Shown: piece by piece, positions 9,435 to 23,179 of the stretch
How positions within the stretch are numbered: the first letter of the stretch is position 1
Layout: each line of letters starts with the position of its first letter
Origin: Helicoverpa zea
Lineage: Eukaryota > Arthropoda > Insecta > Lepidoptera > Noctuidae
Assembly: GCF_022581195.2 (NCBI RefSeq)
Contig: NC_061463.1
Location: 992,001 to 1,056,000 of the forward strand
Reading direction: 5' to 3'
Length of the DNA stretch: 64,000 nt
The notes under the pieces: generated by a model
What the model was told of the DNA's origin: nothing
Seen by the model: the letters and a program-made list of their open reading frames with translations, nothing else
Databases searched by the model: none
Translations under genes and position numbers: made by a program

Positions 9435-12400
9435 CTCTACATTTTATCGTGGGAGGGCCTAATCAATCGTAGTTTTTACAATTATGCAACATAAACATCC
9501 CGAGTTTTTGTCTTCAAACTTCAAGTTGCACAAACGCCACCCACGTTTCCGCTATCAAAAGTCCAATTCAGCATTTGTACCAATTAAACGATTACTAAAG
9601 GAACGACCTTCATTCTTAACTGGAGATTAATTATTTCCATTGTACCTAGAACACTTTGATACCAACTTCTAAATTCATCTATCAAAATGCAATGTCACCC
9701 TTAAGTCAAGGCAATAAGGGTGTTGATTGTACATGGAGGTGTGAAATAGAGTGGTAATAGTTTAATCCAATAACAAAATGCTCGTCGGACGCGCTTGTCA
9801 GTACGTTAGAGCATGATTTTTGTGGGGCTGTCGGGTGCGTTGTCGATATTCGTTTTCGATAGCGAATATTTTTATATTGCTTAAGAAAATATTAATTACT
9901 TTTTGAAATCACTTAAATGAAACTGCATTTGCATGTAGGTATGCTAAGTTAAATGTTAAACAAATTCATTGAGTTTATTTCAGCAATAAAAAAATTATAC
10001 TGGATCAGTAGAATAAAGATTTTATTTATTTTAACACCATTTTCAACATTTGTTTCAAATTCTTAGGAATTTCTTAGTTTACCTTACTGACATGTATATT
10101 TTGTACTTTCTAAGTTTTTGTGTATGTTGAAATGAACGTAATTAAAAAGACAACAGCGACCATGCATTTTTTTATCGACTTTCGACAATCGACACGGCAC
10201 CTACCAACCCTACATTATAAAGAGCACTCAAAAGGTACTTAAACATCTTCAACTTAAGCTTTTGATTTCTCGTGGGTGTAAAACTCTTCAAGTGTGGGTC
10301 TTGCAGGCCATAATTACTTTCCAATCTTCAAAGGAACGGATAAGGAAAATCAAGGTTGTGCTCCTTAGAACTAATGAGTGCAAGTGGGCGGGTACCTATG
10401 ATTTGTGCATTGTTTTTGCAAAACGGCCTTGAATTGATTTCTTTCTTATTGTCTTGTGGGTTGATTGAGTGTTGTGTAATTTCTTTTGTTGTTCTGATGG
10501 GCAGGTGTCTTACGTGGGGTGCGATGTTTAGACTGATTGGGTATAATTTTCAGGTCAATCAAAGTTTTCGTCATAAAGCGATGTTAACTTTGTGAAACTT
10601 CATTCGTCTATTACTGCGTTTTTTTGCTACAAACTGAACTTAGTGTCTAACTAAGTACAACAATTTGTCCAATATTTCAGGTGCCTAAAAACCTAATAGT
10701 TTTTTCAAATATTACTTTGTGGTCGCAGAAGATGTTGATGGAATACTTATTTAAGCCCGCCATAGAAATCCTATCGAAATCGTTTGCTCCATCATTTGAC
10801 AATTCATGGTAATTATAATGTAAAGCACTATCAAATAAATATGCTCCCAATACCTCACATTTACGACCAAAACAATCGTGACATAACAATTAAACTATAA
10901 CCTTAAAGAAGGACTCGGCAACAGAAAATCAATCATATTTGATAAGCAACATTACTATTATTATGTCATGGCGTGAATGCCGTGAGATCGAGTACGCGCG
11001 CGCATGACTCATTGTAACGTACATCACGAATTAATTCGAATAGTCTTCCATGTGTTTTGATGGTGGAAAAATCTAGGTCGGTCGGATTGGAGTCTTGTAA
11101 TTATGGGATGTTTGGCTGGACTTACATGCTTCTCCGACAGCCTAAAAAGTTTATTTCCGCTCTTGAACGTGCTTCGTTTTACCGTAGGGATTGTATTTTC
11201 AATCATCTTACGGGAACCAAGATTTTACTCAACCCTTTTGACGGCCAGGGACTTGGAACAATGATAACTATTCTTAGTTTCTGGTTTGAAATTACCTTAT
11301 CCAAATAAATGCTAGTTACTCAAATATTTTTGTGGTTTCAAGAGTCTTTAAAATTATCTTTATTATACATCCGCTATGACCTAAAAGCAAAAAGAAAAAA
11401 AAATAACTTTGACAGTCTCCTTACCAAAATATTTTGGTGTATTCAGTTCTCGAATTGCCAAAAAGTTATCAGATCATGCAGCATAACTAAATAAGCCCCA
11501 ATTTGACCAGCTTATACTTCAGACAATAGTAGTTAAAACTGCAGCTTACAGCTAGGTACTCGTATATTATAATTCCAAATAATCTGTGAATTTAAACCCT
11601 GCTGTTCAAAATCACACTTAAACCCAGACGAGAATATTAGTCGAGATTAGGCATAGCTATTGGAACTGCCAGACGAGTGAGTCATAGACACAATATTAAC
11701 CCTGAACCACATAACATTCGGCTTGACGCCCACGGGAGTAAACGTGATACATTATTGTATTAGCTACTATTTGTTCCCATTCATTGAAGTGTGGGAATAT
11801 TTTGGTAATACGTTTTGAGTACTTGTTTATAAGCCTTCTGAAAAAGGGGAAAATTTGATAAGTTTGTGTTTAGAATTCATCGTCTAAAAGTAATTGAAAT
11901 TCTTAAAAATGAAAGTCAAGTTTAGTATCTATATTGCAACAGCCAATAAAAAGTGAGTCTTTGAAAACTATTGATCCTGCTGCTATGCTGTTACAATTTT
12001 TTGTGGTATCCAGCATCCTTCAGTTTAATGTGAAAATTGGAGATCGAAAATAAAACCAGATCAGAATCATCTGCTAAATTGGTTTATTTGTGATCTCGGC
12101 TTTTCAGTCAGTTTACGTCTTTATCAGAGAAACTCATTTCAGCCAAACCAAATTCTCAGGCGTGGTAATCATTTTGGCTTTTTAGGCCACAAAATCTTCA
12201 CCAAACCACCAATTCCGAGTGCCTTCTAGCTGATATCACATCACATTAATTTGCATGAACTTAGTGAAACAATTAAACCGTAGCTACGTGCCCTTTGAGT
12301 CGCAAACGCGATGACACACTTAACAATACCGAAGTGTAACCGAATATTAAGCTAACAATGAATCTTGTTGCGTGGGCGTGGGCGCGACGCGAACTGTGCA

Positions 12401-14699
12401 CCATTCCTTATCTAGACTAGGTGTTATTCTGACAATAACTAATTATTACATAGCTATAACATAAACCTTTTTTGCAAAAAACTTCAGTAGGTACCTACTC
12501 TTAGAATGACACATTTCCAACCCACGTTTAAAAAGGACCAATTTTTTTGCGATGAACTCATTATATTCAGAGAAAAGGCTTGATCTGATTCAGATATAAA
12601 ATGGCACTTGTCTTGTAGATACCACAACACTTTAGTATGAGATCATTTTGAATGAGGCCTATGGTTCAGGACCACATCGCTAGTAATTATTTTTGATTAC
12701 TACCCATTTACCACCTTGGTGTTAAGGCTATAACCCTCTGAAGTATGCTGTCATGAAAACTTAAGTAACTGTCATGCTTAACGAACCTACCGGCCCATCA
12801 TATTAAAAAAAGGGATAAGCGTTAACCACCACGCTTGCTCAGGGCGGATTAGTGATTTCAGACTTTTAAGTCCAGGTTTCATCGAGAAGATTTTTCTCCA
12901 CCTTGTCTGGTCATTAGTGTCAAAAATACGCTAGGAAAGTACCAAATAATGTTACCTATAAAAGTTAAATTGGTACTTACTTGACTTGGGATCTTCTTGG
13001 TTGATTTAATGTTGTGCCCATATGCCGTAAAACTTCCAGAATAAGTCTTGTAATAAGTTTGATTACGCTAAACTTGGCCGCGATCAGATCGTGCACAGTT
13101 AAGAGGTATTCCACCAATGCGCATCCACTGTGGGAGACATTTGTGTGATAAATATCACGGGGTTACGTCATTCTTAACTATTGTATGCTGCGTGTATCAA
13201 GAATTATTTTGAAGAGCTCCTGTGATAGCTAGATTTAGGAGTAACTGAGTTTAACGAATCTTCGTAAAAAAATATTGTGAAGTATTTCAGTTTCGTAAAT
13301 TTTGTGCGGCTAAAATCTGTACTAATGTTGCTGAAGAGCTTTTTGCTTGTTTCTTTGAACAATCTAATCTCAGGTTCTATGTCAAAAATATTTCAGTACT
13401 AAATAGAACATTTATGTCAGAAGTGCGCGTGGCAGTTATCAGAAATCGCAAGTGGAACCTAATGTTAAAAAATAATCCGTTACCTGTTATAAATGCTTTG
13501 AAAATATAAGGCGATGATGATTATTGTGAAGACTTTCATGTAACAAAATATGCTATTAGGACTGGTATCATCAGCAAGAACTACACAACTTTTTGAGAAG
13601 AGAAAAGAAGTTAAATACGAGCAATGAGAACACTACCTTTAGATTTAACTTTACGTTTAAGTTCACACAAACAGTCCAAAATCCATTACACCGATATCTT
13701 ATCACAATTTAATAGCAAGCAATTTGAAACTATGATTTGGGATATCAAAAATGTTCCTCTACCAAAATACCCTGACCTCTAGCTTGGTACATTAGCCACG
13801 TAGACAGAGGTCTAATTATAAAAGGTGTAGGCCTATCTATGATTTAAAAAATAAGTCTAATGTCAAGAATAATAGATGTGTCAGTGAAGTGAGAGATTGT
13901 AATAAAATAAGCCTTTGTTTTTTTGAAATATTCGATTGCGTTTATAGATGGTCGGTATAATTTACCGAGATATAGATTTTGTAACTATATTTTGTTTTGG
14001 TGCTGGGCCGACCTTAAGATAAACAAGGCCTAAAACTTTCATATTAATTTAATGGATCTGTATGGTCATATGGACAGATAAATATTTAATCGACGAGGAA
14101 AAACTTTGTCGATATTATACATTCATCAAACTTTTACTTCAGTGCTTTTGACAAATCATCACACTAACATTATAAAGGAAAAGCACACAAACTACAGAAA
14201 ATGAAATTTATAGTAAACCACGAAGGTTTTACAATAATTACACTACGACCTACAATAATCATCCGTTGCTACAAAAACCAAGCCTCCTCGTAACTTTACT
14301 ATGCATATTCTTATTACATCATTAAAGCAGTATATTAACCTTGCACAAGTGTTCCATTCATGATTGTTCACCGTACTTACATACGTTATATAAATATAGG
14401 TAGTCTCATATAATAGCTAATGTGAATAGTAATAAAATGTTCGCGGGACGAGCATGAGCGAACGGGCTCAGATAGATCTCTATCCAAACTCACGGAATAA
14501 GCGACATGTTGGCTTTGTGAGGATATACCTACTTTGAAAAATTTTCAACACAATATACTTTTTAAGAAGTAAATAATGTATTAGAAATATTTATGTAAAC
14601 AACGCAAACAACTCAAATTGAAATAACTAGTAATTTGTAATATGAATAAAATGTTTTCAAAATATGTCTTTCTTTCTTACTCTATTTCCCATTTATTTG
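9435..14699. other. Long gene-free AT-rich stretch
   Basis: I see no host exon that can be defended. Small open frames (for example 10356-10595 and 11057-11308) have no start context, codon pattern or domain. One old repeat piece at about 12785-12945 is listed separately. A CpG-containing patch with TGACTCA (11005-11011, the AP-1 core) lies near 10990-11010, but this is too short to call regulatory. Confidence 0.45.
12785..12945. repeat. Degraded dispersed repeat fragment
   Basis: The block containing CACGCTTGCTCAGGGCGG and TTTCAGACTTTTAAGTCC resembles a retroelement-derived repeat seen across lepidopteran genomes. No boundaries or coding remnant are visible. Confidence 0.35.
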
Positions 14700-14800
14700 A
14701 GGAGGATTTTATGCTAGTCCCGTAGGAACTGCTTCTTGCACACGGAAAAATACAGTCTATAGCCTACCTCGATAAATAGGCTACTTAACTTCTTCGTTCT
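14700..14800. repeat. Old repeat fragment shared with 33300
   Basis: The segment from CTAGTCCCGTAGGAACTGCTTC through TATAGCCTACCTCGATAAATAGGCTA is matched in order by a second piece at about 33303-33385. It resembles the inner part of Lep1-type Helitrons, but the termini are not preserved. Confidence 0.45.
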
Positions 14801-14825
14801 CTGATGTAAAAATAAAAGGCAGGTT

Positions 14826-16175
14826 AAAAAAAAAATAATTATTTATTTTTATTTATTTATTTATTCTTAGAGAAGGCTTACGGACTAATCACAATATTAT
14901 AAGTAACATATTATAAAACTAAATTGCCAACAACAAGCCTCCACAGATAATTCCAACCTATCAATATTTACAACTTTAACATAGTGTTTACAGAACAGAG
15001 CATTTTTTAACATAATGTTACAGTCTTTATACCCTAGATACCTTCAGTTTGAGTACAATTGCTAGCCAGTTACATTATTTACAATTTTAGTTAAAATCAT
15101 TCGCAAAAGAACAGTTTTGCCAAACGTCGCCTTACTACGTTAGACTTAGTGCAAAAAAGGTCTATGTCGAGATCCCGCGGTAGTGAATTAAAACTACGTG
15201 CACTACGTGAGAAGAACGCGTTACGTCTATACTTCGTGGAGGCAAAAGGTACGTGAAGCAGCGGTCGTTGTCGGAAACCAATGTGATTGGTACGCAGTTG
15301 TACTTTTCCTAGTAGTTCAGGACAGTCGACCGCTCCATTCGCGATATTTATCAAGAAACATACGTCATTGATTTCACGTCTTTTTTCCAGGGGTAAAAAG
15401 TGGTACCTCTTACAACGATGAACATAATCATCCGACCATTGCTGTGCCTTGTAATCTAAATATCTTAGAAATTTACGCTGAACCCCTTCAATGCGTGTCT
15501 TATATATTGCATATTGTGTGGGTTCCAAACCTGGGACGCATACTCCAAGTGACTGCGTACGAATGAGCAGTATATCTTAATAGGCTTTAATGATCGAAAA
15601 CAGGCTGTAGTTCTGATTATGAATCCAAGGGCTCTGAATGCTTTATTCACAATAATATCAATATGTTGGTCATATAGTAATTTACTATCTTGTGTGATTC
15701 CAAGATCTTTCATTGTTCCAACTTTGCTGATGATTTCACTGTTAATCGTATACTTGGAATCTATTACATATTTTCGACGTGTGAAGGCCACATGATAACA
15801 TTTTGCTACATTTAATTGGAGCTTATTGCATGTACAGTATGCAGAAAATCTGTTAAGGTCGTCCTGTAGTTGTTGTGTATCGCTAAAATTACGTATGACT
15901 TTGTGTACCTTCATATCATCGGCATAGAGTATCATGTAAGAGTGCTTAAAACATTGCCTAATATCCGAAATGAATAAATTGAATAATAGGGGTCCCAAGA
16001 TTGAGCCCTGTGGCACGCCCGAGGGGATTGTGCACCATGCAATGCATGTCGTGTATCCATGAAGTACCACAGCCTGAGTCCGATTGTTAATATAAGAGGT
16101 GAACCAACGAAACAGGTCACCGTGTATACCGACTGATAGTAATTTCTCTAAAAACAATATGAGAATGAAAACCAT
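14826..16175 (-). pseudogene. 5'-truncated LINE with a broken reverse transcriptase ORF
   Basis: On the minus strand the retained RT part runs from about 16175 to 15100. It has the GVPQGSILGP block (plus-strand 15990-16025) and the YADD catalytic box (15915-15926), then thumb and C-terminal sequence to a stop near 15097. Endonuclease and RT motif A are missing, so the copy is 5' truncated, as is usual for LINEs. A one-base loss near 15520 shifts the frame: the first part is open over 15465-16184 and the rest continues in another frame over 15097-15528. The 3' UTR ends in an A-rich TAAA-type tail at about 14826-14870. It belongs to the Jockey/CR1 side of the non-LTR tree; the exact clade is uncertain. 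It is inactive. Confidence 0.8.
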
Positions 16176-16491
16176 AGAAATCAAATTTTCAAATTGCGCT
16201 TAAATTCTTGAGTTGAGTTGAATTTAGCTTCATAATATTTATATGGAATATAAAAAACTCAGAAACATTAAATATAAAAACCCCAAGCAATATCCACATA
16301 AATCTTTCAAGCAATATTGCGTGGGCTGTGATACGCCACGTTAGCACATCTGGCACGACTCGTCGGCTCCCAATGCGCCTCACTGATACTATTGTCATGG
16401 GAACTCTGCACCATATCCGGTCAGTCGTCTGAGGCACTTATTTTTCATTCATGGTTTGTTGTGGCGTTGAGTTTTACTATCCCCCGTAGAG

Positions 16492-16845
16492 TCATCATCT
16501 TCATCTTTCGAGCCTTTTTCCCAAGTATCTTGGGGTCGGCTTTCAGTCCAATCAGATGCAGCTGAGTACCTACCAGTGTTTTACATAGAGAGACTACCTA
16601 TCTGACTTCCTCAACCCTAGGCAATCCAATATCCCTTGGTAAGGCTGGTTGTCAGACTTTCAGACTTCTAACTACCCGTAAAGTCTAGTAAATATGTTTA
16701 AATGACAACTGGTAGCCACCATTTTAATGTGCCTTCTGAAACACTCGTGAAATTGTCATGACAAGATGGTTATGATATCCACGAATCTACCGCGCCAAGC
16801 TTTGCTTAACCCTATGATCAATCAACTGGTGTAGCGTCGGCGAGC
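16492..16845 (-). mobile_element. Degraded SINE (family B variant)
   Basis: It begins with the family B 3' end in reverse (CATCATC, then CGAGCCTTTTTCCCAA and GGGGTCGGCTTTCAGTC). It follows the family body through CAGCTGAGTACC and CTTCTAACTACCCGTAA, then diverges into ...CTACCGCGCCAAGC. No tRNA-like head is present, so this is either a related subfamily or a truncated copy. Confidence 0.65.
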
Positions 16846-18473
16846 CGAGCTCCTAGATGAGAAAATTCACACTATAAAAATCTTCATTGAAGCAAAAAGT
16901 CTTGCACAATTCTAAATTCATCTTATTTCTCTATGATTACAATCTAATATAACCAATTGACATCGTAATAATATCATCTAGCTGATATTCCGTACTTGAC
17001 ACTCAAAACTAGAATATTATAACGTTTCAATTGTTTATAACCGAATCATTGTTTGGTGTGATCTTTCCCGTGACGGCACTAACGACATTGACAACTTTTT
17101 TATGTGATTTCGTCTAGAGTGAGCGTGTCAGAGGGTGTATTAATTCCGTATACAGTTGTCTTGAATTATTAAAAGCCTAGTTATGTAACCCACAAAAAAA
17201 GGAATTTCAAATAATACCTATATTTTAAGTTATAATTTATTATTTACCTAGATTATCATATTTTGTTCTTAAGCTATATGTAAATTATGTAATTTTAACT
17301 GATCTTGATCATAAGGATGATTCAGTGCGTTTCACGGTTTATGTTAAAATACACTCTAAAAATAAAATACCAGACTTGCCAGAGGTATTGAAAAAAATAT
17401 GTAAATTTTTTGAGGACCCCTAATTGTCCAGGTGTGAGCTTAGGAAGTTCAACCCGTTAGTGACCTCTTTCCGGCAGCTTTATACTTTTCACACCATCAG
17501 CCAATACTTGATGGGTTTATAATAAACGCCATCGGAACTATTCAGTGGAATACTGTAATTATTTGCTTATTACAGATATGTGGAGTGGCGATGAGCTGGG
17601 AACTTTGAGGTTTTTTGTATTTTTGTACGAATCGCGGAAAGGCGGTATTATTTTGTATTGTTATGTATGGACGTTGAAATGAATTAATTTCTTAAACAAA
17701 AAAGAAAAATTGTTAGTAGATACTTGTGTTCAGGATTTTTTTTTTATATAGGCACACTAAGTCTTGACATATTTTGAATAGGCAAGTATTTAAGGGAAAT
17801 TATTTAAATGATACTTAAAAAAATCGAAATTGACTTCATAGAGATTGTTGTGACCATATTCTGTTATCTTTTTTATAGTCCACATATCCGATCAAGGACC
17901 ATAAAAGACATTAAACCAAATTAGTTTAAACAAACTATATTTAAATTCCAGCCGATCGCGAGTGGTGGTATCTAGAAAAAACGCTTTAAAATAAAATAAC
18001 TAAGAAATTAATATTATCGTGTACAAAAAATGTCTCGCTAATTAACTATAATGATAGCTATTTAAATACCAATATGCGATAGCAAACACCATTGCGTAAT
18101 TACTATGTATGAAAAATACGAGTGCTATAATAAATACCAACTTATAAAATAAACTGTTAAACGAAAAATCTTTCTAAATTCGTCCTTATGGCCTTGAGTT
18201 ATGAGCTAAGGTGTTTATGATGAGGTTTTTCGATTCTTATATAGAAAATGGTTCTAGTGTTAACTCAGAAGATAATCAACCACCTGTACATGAGACATAC
18301 TGGCTTAAAAGTTGGCTAATAATCAGCATACAGCAGTCCAAGATCTTTGCATCCATTTTATTGTAAAGTACATGGTTATTCATGTAGTTTAAATTGCAAT
18401 GAACAACTTTTGATGTTGAATTTGCGCTTTTCAAAGAGCTGTTATCAAAATCTACGGGGCTCCTTAGGGCCAC
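16846..18473. other. Unassigned AT-rich spacer
   Basis: No gene, structured RNA or paired terminal repeats were found. The block around 17340-17580 is slightly richer in G+C but contains no long open frame. Confidence 0.4.
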
Positions 18474-18625
18474 AGCCTACGAAGGCTATGGGATTATTCT
18501 AAATAATTACCAAGGCTCTGGCTACCCAAATGGCTTCAGAAGCGACAATGGTGGGTTTAGTCAGTAGATCCTGATACTCCCTTCCATTGCATACACAGTA
18601 GGATAACTTCTTACAGAGAAAAGTC
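18474..18625. repeat. Dispersed repeat fragment, GGTGGGTTTAGTCAGTAG family
   Basis: The core GTGGGTTTAGTCAGTAGATC followed by CTGATACTCCC matches a repeat widespread in moths. A related piece in the opposite orientation (GTACTGACTAAAACCCACC) lies at about 31337-31357. Boundaries are lost. Confidence 0.5.
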
Positions 18626-19082
18626 AGTCCTCAAAGAACACAAGGCTTACAAAACATACATATTATCATACCCAACAAGTAAACCAACTAAAATACCTGT
18701 ACACCTCAAGCATCACAGCAAAAAATAATAAGTTAAAGTGCAATACTAATGCGTTAGCAGATATTCCTATCTACTCGATTTGTGCGCCACTACTCGCATA
18801 AAATCGTTTTTATTAACACACGCTTATCGATTTAACGAGAGCAACGCGACCGAGTTGACATTTCGATTCGTTATAGAGCTACTAGTTTTTAATTTTCTCA
18901 TTTAATGTATGGTAATGGGTCGGTTATCTGTTTGATGTGAATCAAGGGTGTCTTGAATAATATTATGGGTCTGAAGAGTTTGTTTGTACGCGTTAATCTC
19001 AGGAATTATTGGAGCGATTTGAAAAATTCTTTCAATGTTAGAAAGCCGATTTGTTAAGGAAGGTTCTAGATAGCTTAAGCGA

Positions 19083-19320
19083 AGTCGTGGTGGCCTAGTG
19101 GGTAAAGAAACAACCTCTCAAGTATGAGGGTGTAAACAGTAGGTAGTCAGAAGTCAGTAAGTCTGACACCAGCCTAACACACAATTGGGTTGCCCGGGTA
19201 ACTGCGTTGAGAAGGTCAGTTAGGGCAGTCGCTCCTTGTAAAACACTGGTACACAGCTACATCCAGTCAGACTGGAAGCCGATCCCAACATAGTTGGGAA
19301 ATAGGCTCGGAAGATGATGG
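19083..19320 (+). mobile_element. SINE (family B), internally deleted
   Basis: The tRNA-like head GTGGTGGCCTAGTGGGTAAAG (from 19086) is followed by CTCAAGTATGAGGG. The B box and the start of the body are missing, and the sequence resumes at GTAGTCAGAAGTCAGTAAG. The 3' end, CGATCCCAACATAGTTGGG to AAGATGATG, is well preserved. A further 3' fragment lies directly downstream (19349-19400). Confidence 0.75.
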
Positions 19321-19348
19321 TTATAGATATCTTAATGTTATACATAAT

Positions 19349-19400
19349 CTAGTTAGATTGGAAGCAGACCTAAACATAGTTGGGAAAAGACTAAGCAGAG
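19349..19400 (+). repeat. SINE family B 3' fragment
   Basis: AGATTGGAAGCAGACCTAAACATAGTTGGGAAAAG-like sequence repeats the 3' end of the copy just upstream. This suggests either a partial tandem duplication or a second truncated insertion. Confidence 0.5.
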
Positions 19401-22254
19401 GTTGATGTCATAGGCAATTTTTTATCCGAGTGTGTGGGACGTGAGCAAAACCGATGGCAGAAGCTATATGTAATTATGCTAGCTATATGTAATGTATATA
19501 GTGTTCTGCTCAATACCCTGGATGTTATGTATCACTTACTTCCTCTGATGTGCTAAGTAACTTCAATTAATAAGGCGTGTTGGTATTTGAGTAATTAAAG
19601 TACTAATTGGCATTTATAATGGGTGTGTTAGTCAACTACAGCAGGTCATTTGTCATCTTAAGAGGATGAGAACTACTTTGTAAGTTTTATGAAATAGCCC
19701 AGAATAGCGTGGTGGATAAGTATGGATTTTACTAAAAGATCATTAAAATGCCTTCTGCAGCTAAGTTACGAAACAACTAGTACCTACTGCCCGAAATGGA
19801 TGAAAAGTAGCTAGTGGGAAATTCTATTTATCAAGCTATTTTGCTGTGAAGTTTCATCAAAATCCATTAAATAGTTTTTGCGTGGAAGAGTAACAAAGAG
19901 GTATTCATCCTCACTAATTTTGTAGGGTGAGTCTTAATAGTCCTAATCTTGCGATTCACACTAATGACATGGCACTGGTTGTTTAGATACATATTTCTAC
20001 TATAACAATATTCCTACCATGGTTTTTCACCACAGAACCATTCACACCATACACCATAAATAATTCAAACTACATGAGAATCGTGAAATAGAACCAATCA
20101 AGCGGAACCATACTGAAGCCGTTGACGATATACTGCTAATATTATGAAATTTTTCAATATAATAACAATACTGCCTTAATAAGACGTCGTGAACTGTAAG
20201 AAGGTCCCATCACGACAGTGTTAAGGTGAGTGCAGAAACTGTTGTTTTAATATTATGGTGAATTCTAAGAGGTCTTCCACAAAACCAATGGCAATGGCAA
20301 TATACAAATATATATACACTTTATATAAAAACTTAAACTGTCTATAAAAACTTAAACACTACATAATATGGCCCGTCCTAAAAAATAAAAGAGATACGAA
20401 CTAGGAAACTGGTGTTTTTAATACATAACTATTGTTTCGTTAAAAGTTCTCGTGTTTTGAAAAGTGACGCATCAATGTTTTACTTACCAAATCTCTATTT
20501 AGTTGATTTTGTGAATAAACTGCTTGTATGTCGTTAATTATAAAACAGTAAAATATCAATTGTGTCTCGCGTGTATGTGCTCTGACAACATGTTAATTAT
20601 ATATATAAAAGGGTATTTGTAGGTATCTGTTAAGACAATGGCCATAGCCTTCCACAAATAATCATTGAAGTATTCATGCTGTGATTTACCTTCAATCTAA
20701 CAATCTTGATACAGCGACTGTATTACTATGTAATCGATTTGTTTAACTAGGTTTAGGTACCAAAGACACTGTCAATTGTGACATTTACTAATGTCATTAA
20801 CTTGATTACTCAATCATTGTGAACGTAGCCTAATTTTGAGCGGTTTTCAAACGCCCCATGAGCTCCCATCGTAATTCCAATTCAATATTTGAACGACGCT
20901 CTGTCAACGTTACATACCTATAGGATGGTTGCAAACTTTACGTTTGGAACGCCGAAGAACATAAAGTTTATCTTGTGGGTCTACTATTGCGTAATCCATT
21001 TCATGCACCCTGCTTTCAAAGATGTGAGAAAGCTTTAGCAGCCTTATTTGGGATTACTTTTACTTCGGTCAAAGGCATCCAAAATCAAATAAATGTACCT
21101 ATAAGTAATGTTGATATCATTATGTACGGAAGATTCATCAAATCCATTTACAGGTCTTGATAAAGTTTTTATTTTCAAAGGTCCGAAGCATTATGGCTCA
21201 TCATGTGTTGATATCAAATCTTTCAGCCTGGTCAAATTGCAGCAGTTCTATTACACACCAGCATTTCAACCGCGCGTTCCACCCGCCAACTCCCAACTTC
21301 CCTACCGCGGTTGTCGTGCGCCGTCGCAACGATAACACGCTCAGAGCCAACAATCGTGCGACATTCCACTACTAAAGCGTTATAACTCATGAATGTTTTA
21401 ATACCCCAAGTCCGCATCCGATCCCGATAATTTATTATGCTCCTCAGCTATTTTAAATAAACGGGAAGCTTTGTTTTGCGTTTTAAATTTCTGGTTTACT
21501 CGTAGCTGTCTCTCACGGTTTTGGGTGAGGAGGGAATTGGAACCGGTGTTCATCAATTGGTTAATAGCTGATTACTCTTGATTTTTTACTACTATTGACT
21601 ACTGCTTAAGAACAAAGATTTACATATATTGCTCTTAATAAGTAAGTTGTATTTGAAGAGTTTACGGGAGTCTTAACCATGCTCAAATCTTTCGACACAA
21701 ACGTAAAAACATAGAAGTTGAGACCAAAGAATTGTGTAGTGTAGCTAGTATTCAGTTCCGAATGAAAATTCTACAATCTATGTTCTCATTATTTTTCAAT
21801 TGTGGGTCTAGTAAAAAGTTTGATGTTGCTTGTCCTTTAAGTTATTCTTCTAACTTTAAAATAACGAATTCAAGCATTCGAAACTTTCTGATCCATATAC
21901 GGACGTTATTCACTTCACGGTACCCGACACTTGATCATGCGAGTTAAGAACCCCGTTTAAGGCGCGAGAGGTCCCTTTATTCGAAGCGTGAATGCGCAGG
22001 CGCCGGGCGTCAAAGGCGCCAACAACAACTACCGTTTTATAGAACGGGAACTAGTTTACGTTATTCAATAGCCGTTTTAAATCTAACAAGTTAGTGGTAG
22101 AGAGTTTTAGTGGAGATAGATCAAAAGATTTCATCGTAATGTTTGAAATAGTTCGTCAGTTTACAGCTACTGAGATGGATTTATATATCTACATTTGGTT
22201 CTGCTTCTAGTTAACAAACGCAATGGCATTCGACATCATACATAATATCTCTCC
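19401..22254. other. Gene-free stretch with small CpG-rich patches
   Basis: A degraded Helitron-like piece lies at about 19840-19930 (contains AAATCCATTAAATAGTTTTTG, minus orientation). CpG-rich patches occur at about 21265-21425 and 21950-22035. No splice-bounded open frame accompanies them, so no gene is called. Confidence 0.4.
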
Positions 22255-22271
22255 TTCTACTAATGTTATAT

Positions 22272-22413
22272 TCTATACTAATATACCCTAAAGAGCGCGA
22301 AACTATTGAACTGATTTGAAAAATTCTGTTTCCTGAGTAACATAGTATCGTCTCTATTATATTTACGTATGAGAAGAAGCTTACCTGAGAAGTAGGTGGG
22401 TGCCAATAGCTAA
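22272..22413 (+). mobile_element. Degraded Lep1-type Helitron
   Basis: It begins TCTATACTAATATA like the better copy at 45329 and follows it through CTGATTTGAAAAATTCTG and CCTGAGTAACATAG. It ends near CTAAT instead of CTAGT, and the GC hairpin is lost. Confidence 0.5.
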
Positions 22414-22491
22414 TTCCTCTTAATCAAATGGTATAAATAATTTTCATCTCCGAAATTTAATTTACATACATTGAGTTGTGTAGCTAGTTTT

Positions 22492-22668
22492 AGCAAAGCA
22501 AAAGTGTAACAAACCCATTTTTAAAATAACATTTTTAAAACAGCATTAGTATAGGTTCTTATAACTATCATCCTACATTAGCAGTATTGAATCTGAGCGA
22601 CTATCGCGGTGGGTGTTATCGCCTCATCCTCGACATATGGACGCCATTATGCCAGTCTTGTGCTACTA
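22492..22668. repeat. Dispersed repeat, copy 1 of a direct pair
   Basis: The stretch CCTACATTAGCAGTATTGAA, TCTGAGCG, CTATCGCGGTGGGTGTTATC and CAGTCTTGTGCTAC recurs at 25175-25333. The match extends upstream into GTAACAAAC. Copy 1 has about 10 extra bases (GGACGCCATTATG region). The element type is unknown. Confidence 0.65.
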
Positions 22669-22854
22669 TTAGACTTTGAGATCTTTTCTATTGTTGTGGT
22701 AACGACGAAGCATACTTACAAAATGTTTACGAAATTGCTGGTAATATTATGATAACTTCTTAAGAACCTAACCTTGAAGCCGTTGGTTGGGACAAAAAGT
22801 TGCCAATAAATTAGTGTCAAAGTCAATATTTTATCCGTAAGGAAATAAGTTTTC

Positions 22855-23060
22855 ACGGGGCGCCACGGAACTACGGAAAACAGTTAAGACCGCACCGCGG
22901 ATTTTTTGATTTTAGATAGCTCCGCCCACTACACTTCCGCGTCTATCGCGTCGCGCAAGCTATACTCTTCACTCAATGTGTAAAATTTGAATTTCGCGCC
23001 AATCGCACACGCCGAGGTCAGCGCGGGGTCAGGAGAACCGAACAGGGAAGATAGGGAGCC
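22855..23060. other. CpG-rich patch
   Basis: The sequence contains many CG dinucleotides (GGGGCGCCACGG, CCGCACCGCGG, TCTATCGCGTCGCGCAAGC) in an otherwise AT-rich setting. No ORF or clear promoter accompanies it. It may be a GC-rich repeat or a regulatory region. Confidence 0.3.
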
Positions 23061-23179
23061 GCAACTTACCTAAGTTTTTTATTTTTTGATCGGATTTTTT
23101 TTTGTTGTACTTACAAAAATTATTTGTAATGAAAACTTTTTATGAAGAGTAATATGATAATTTGGACGCGTATGGTTGT

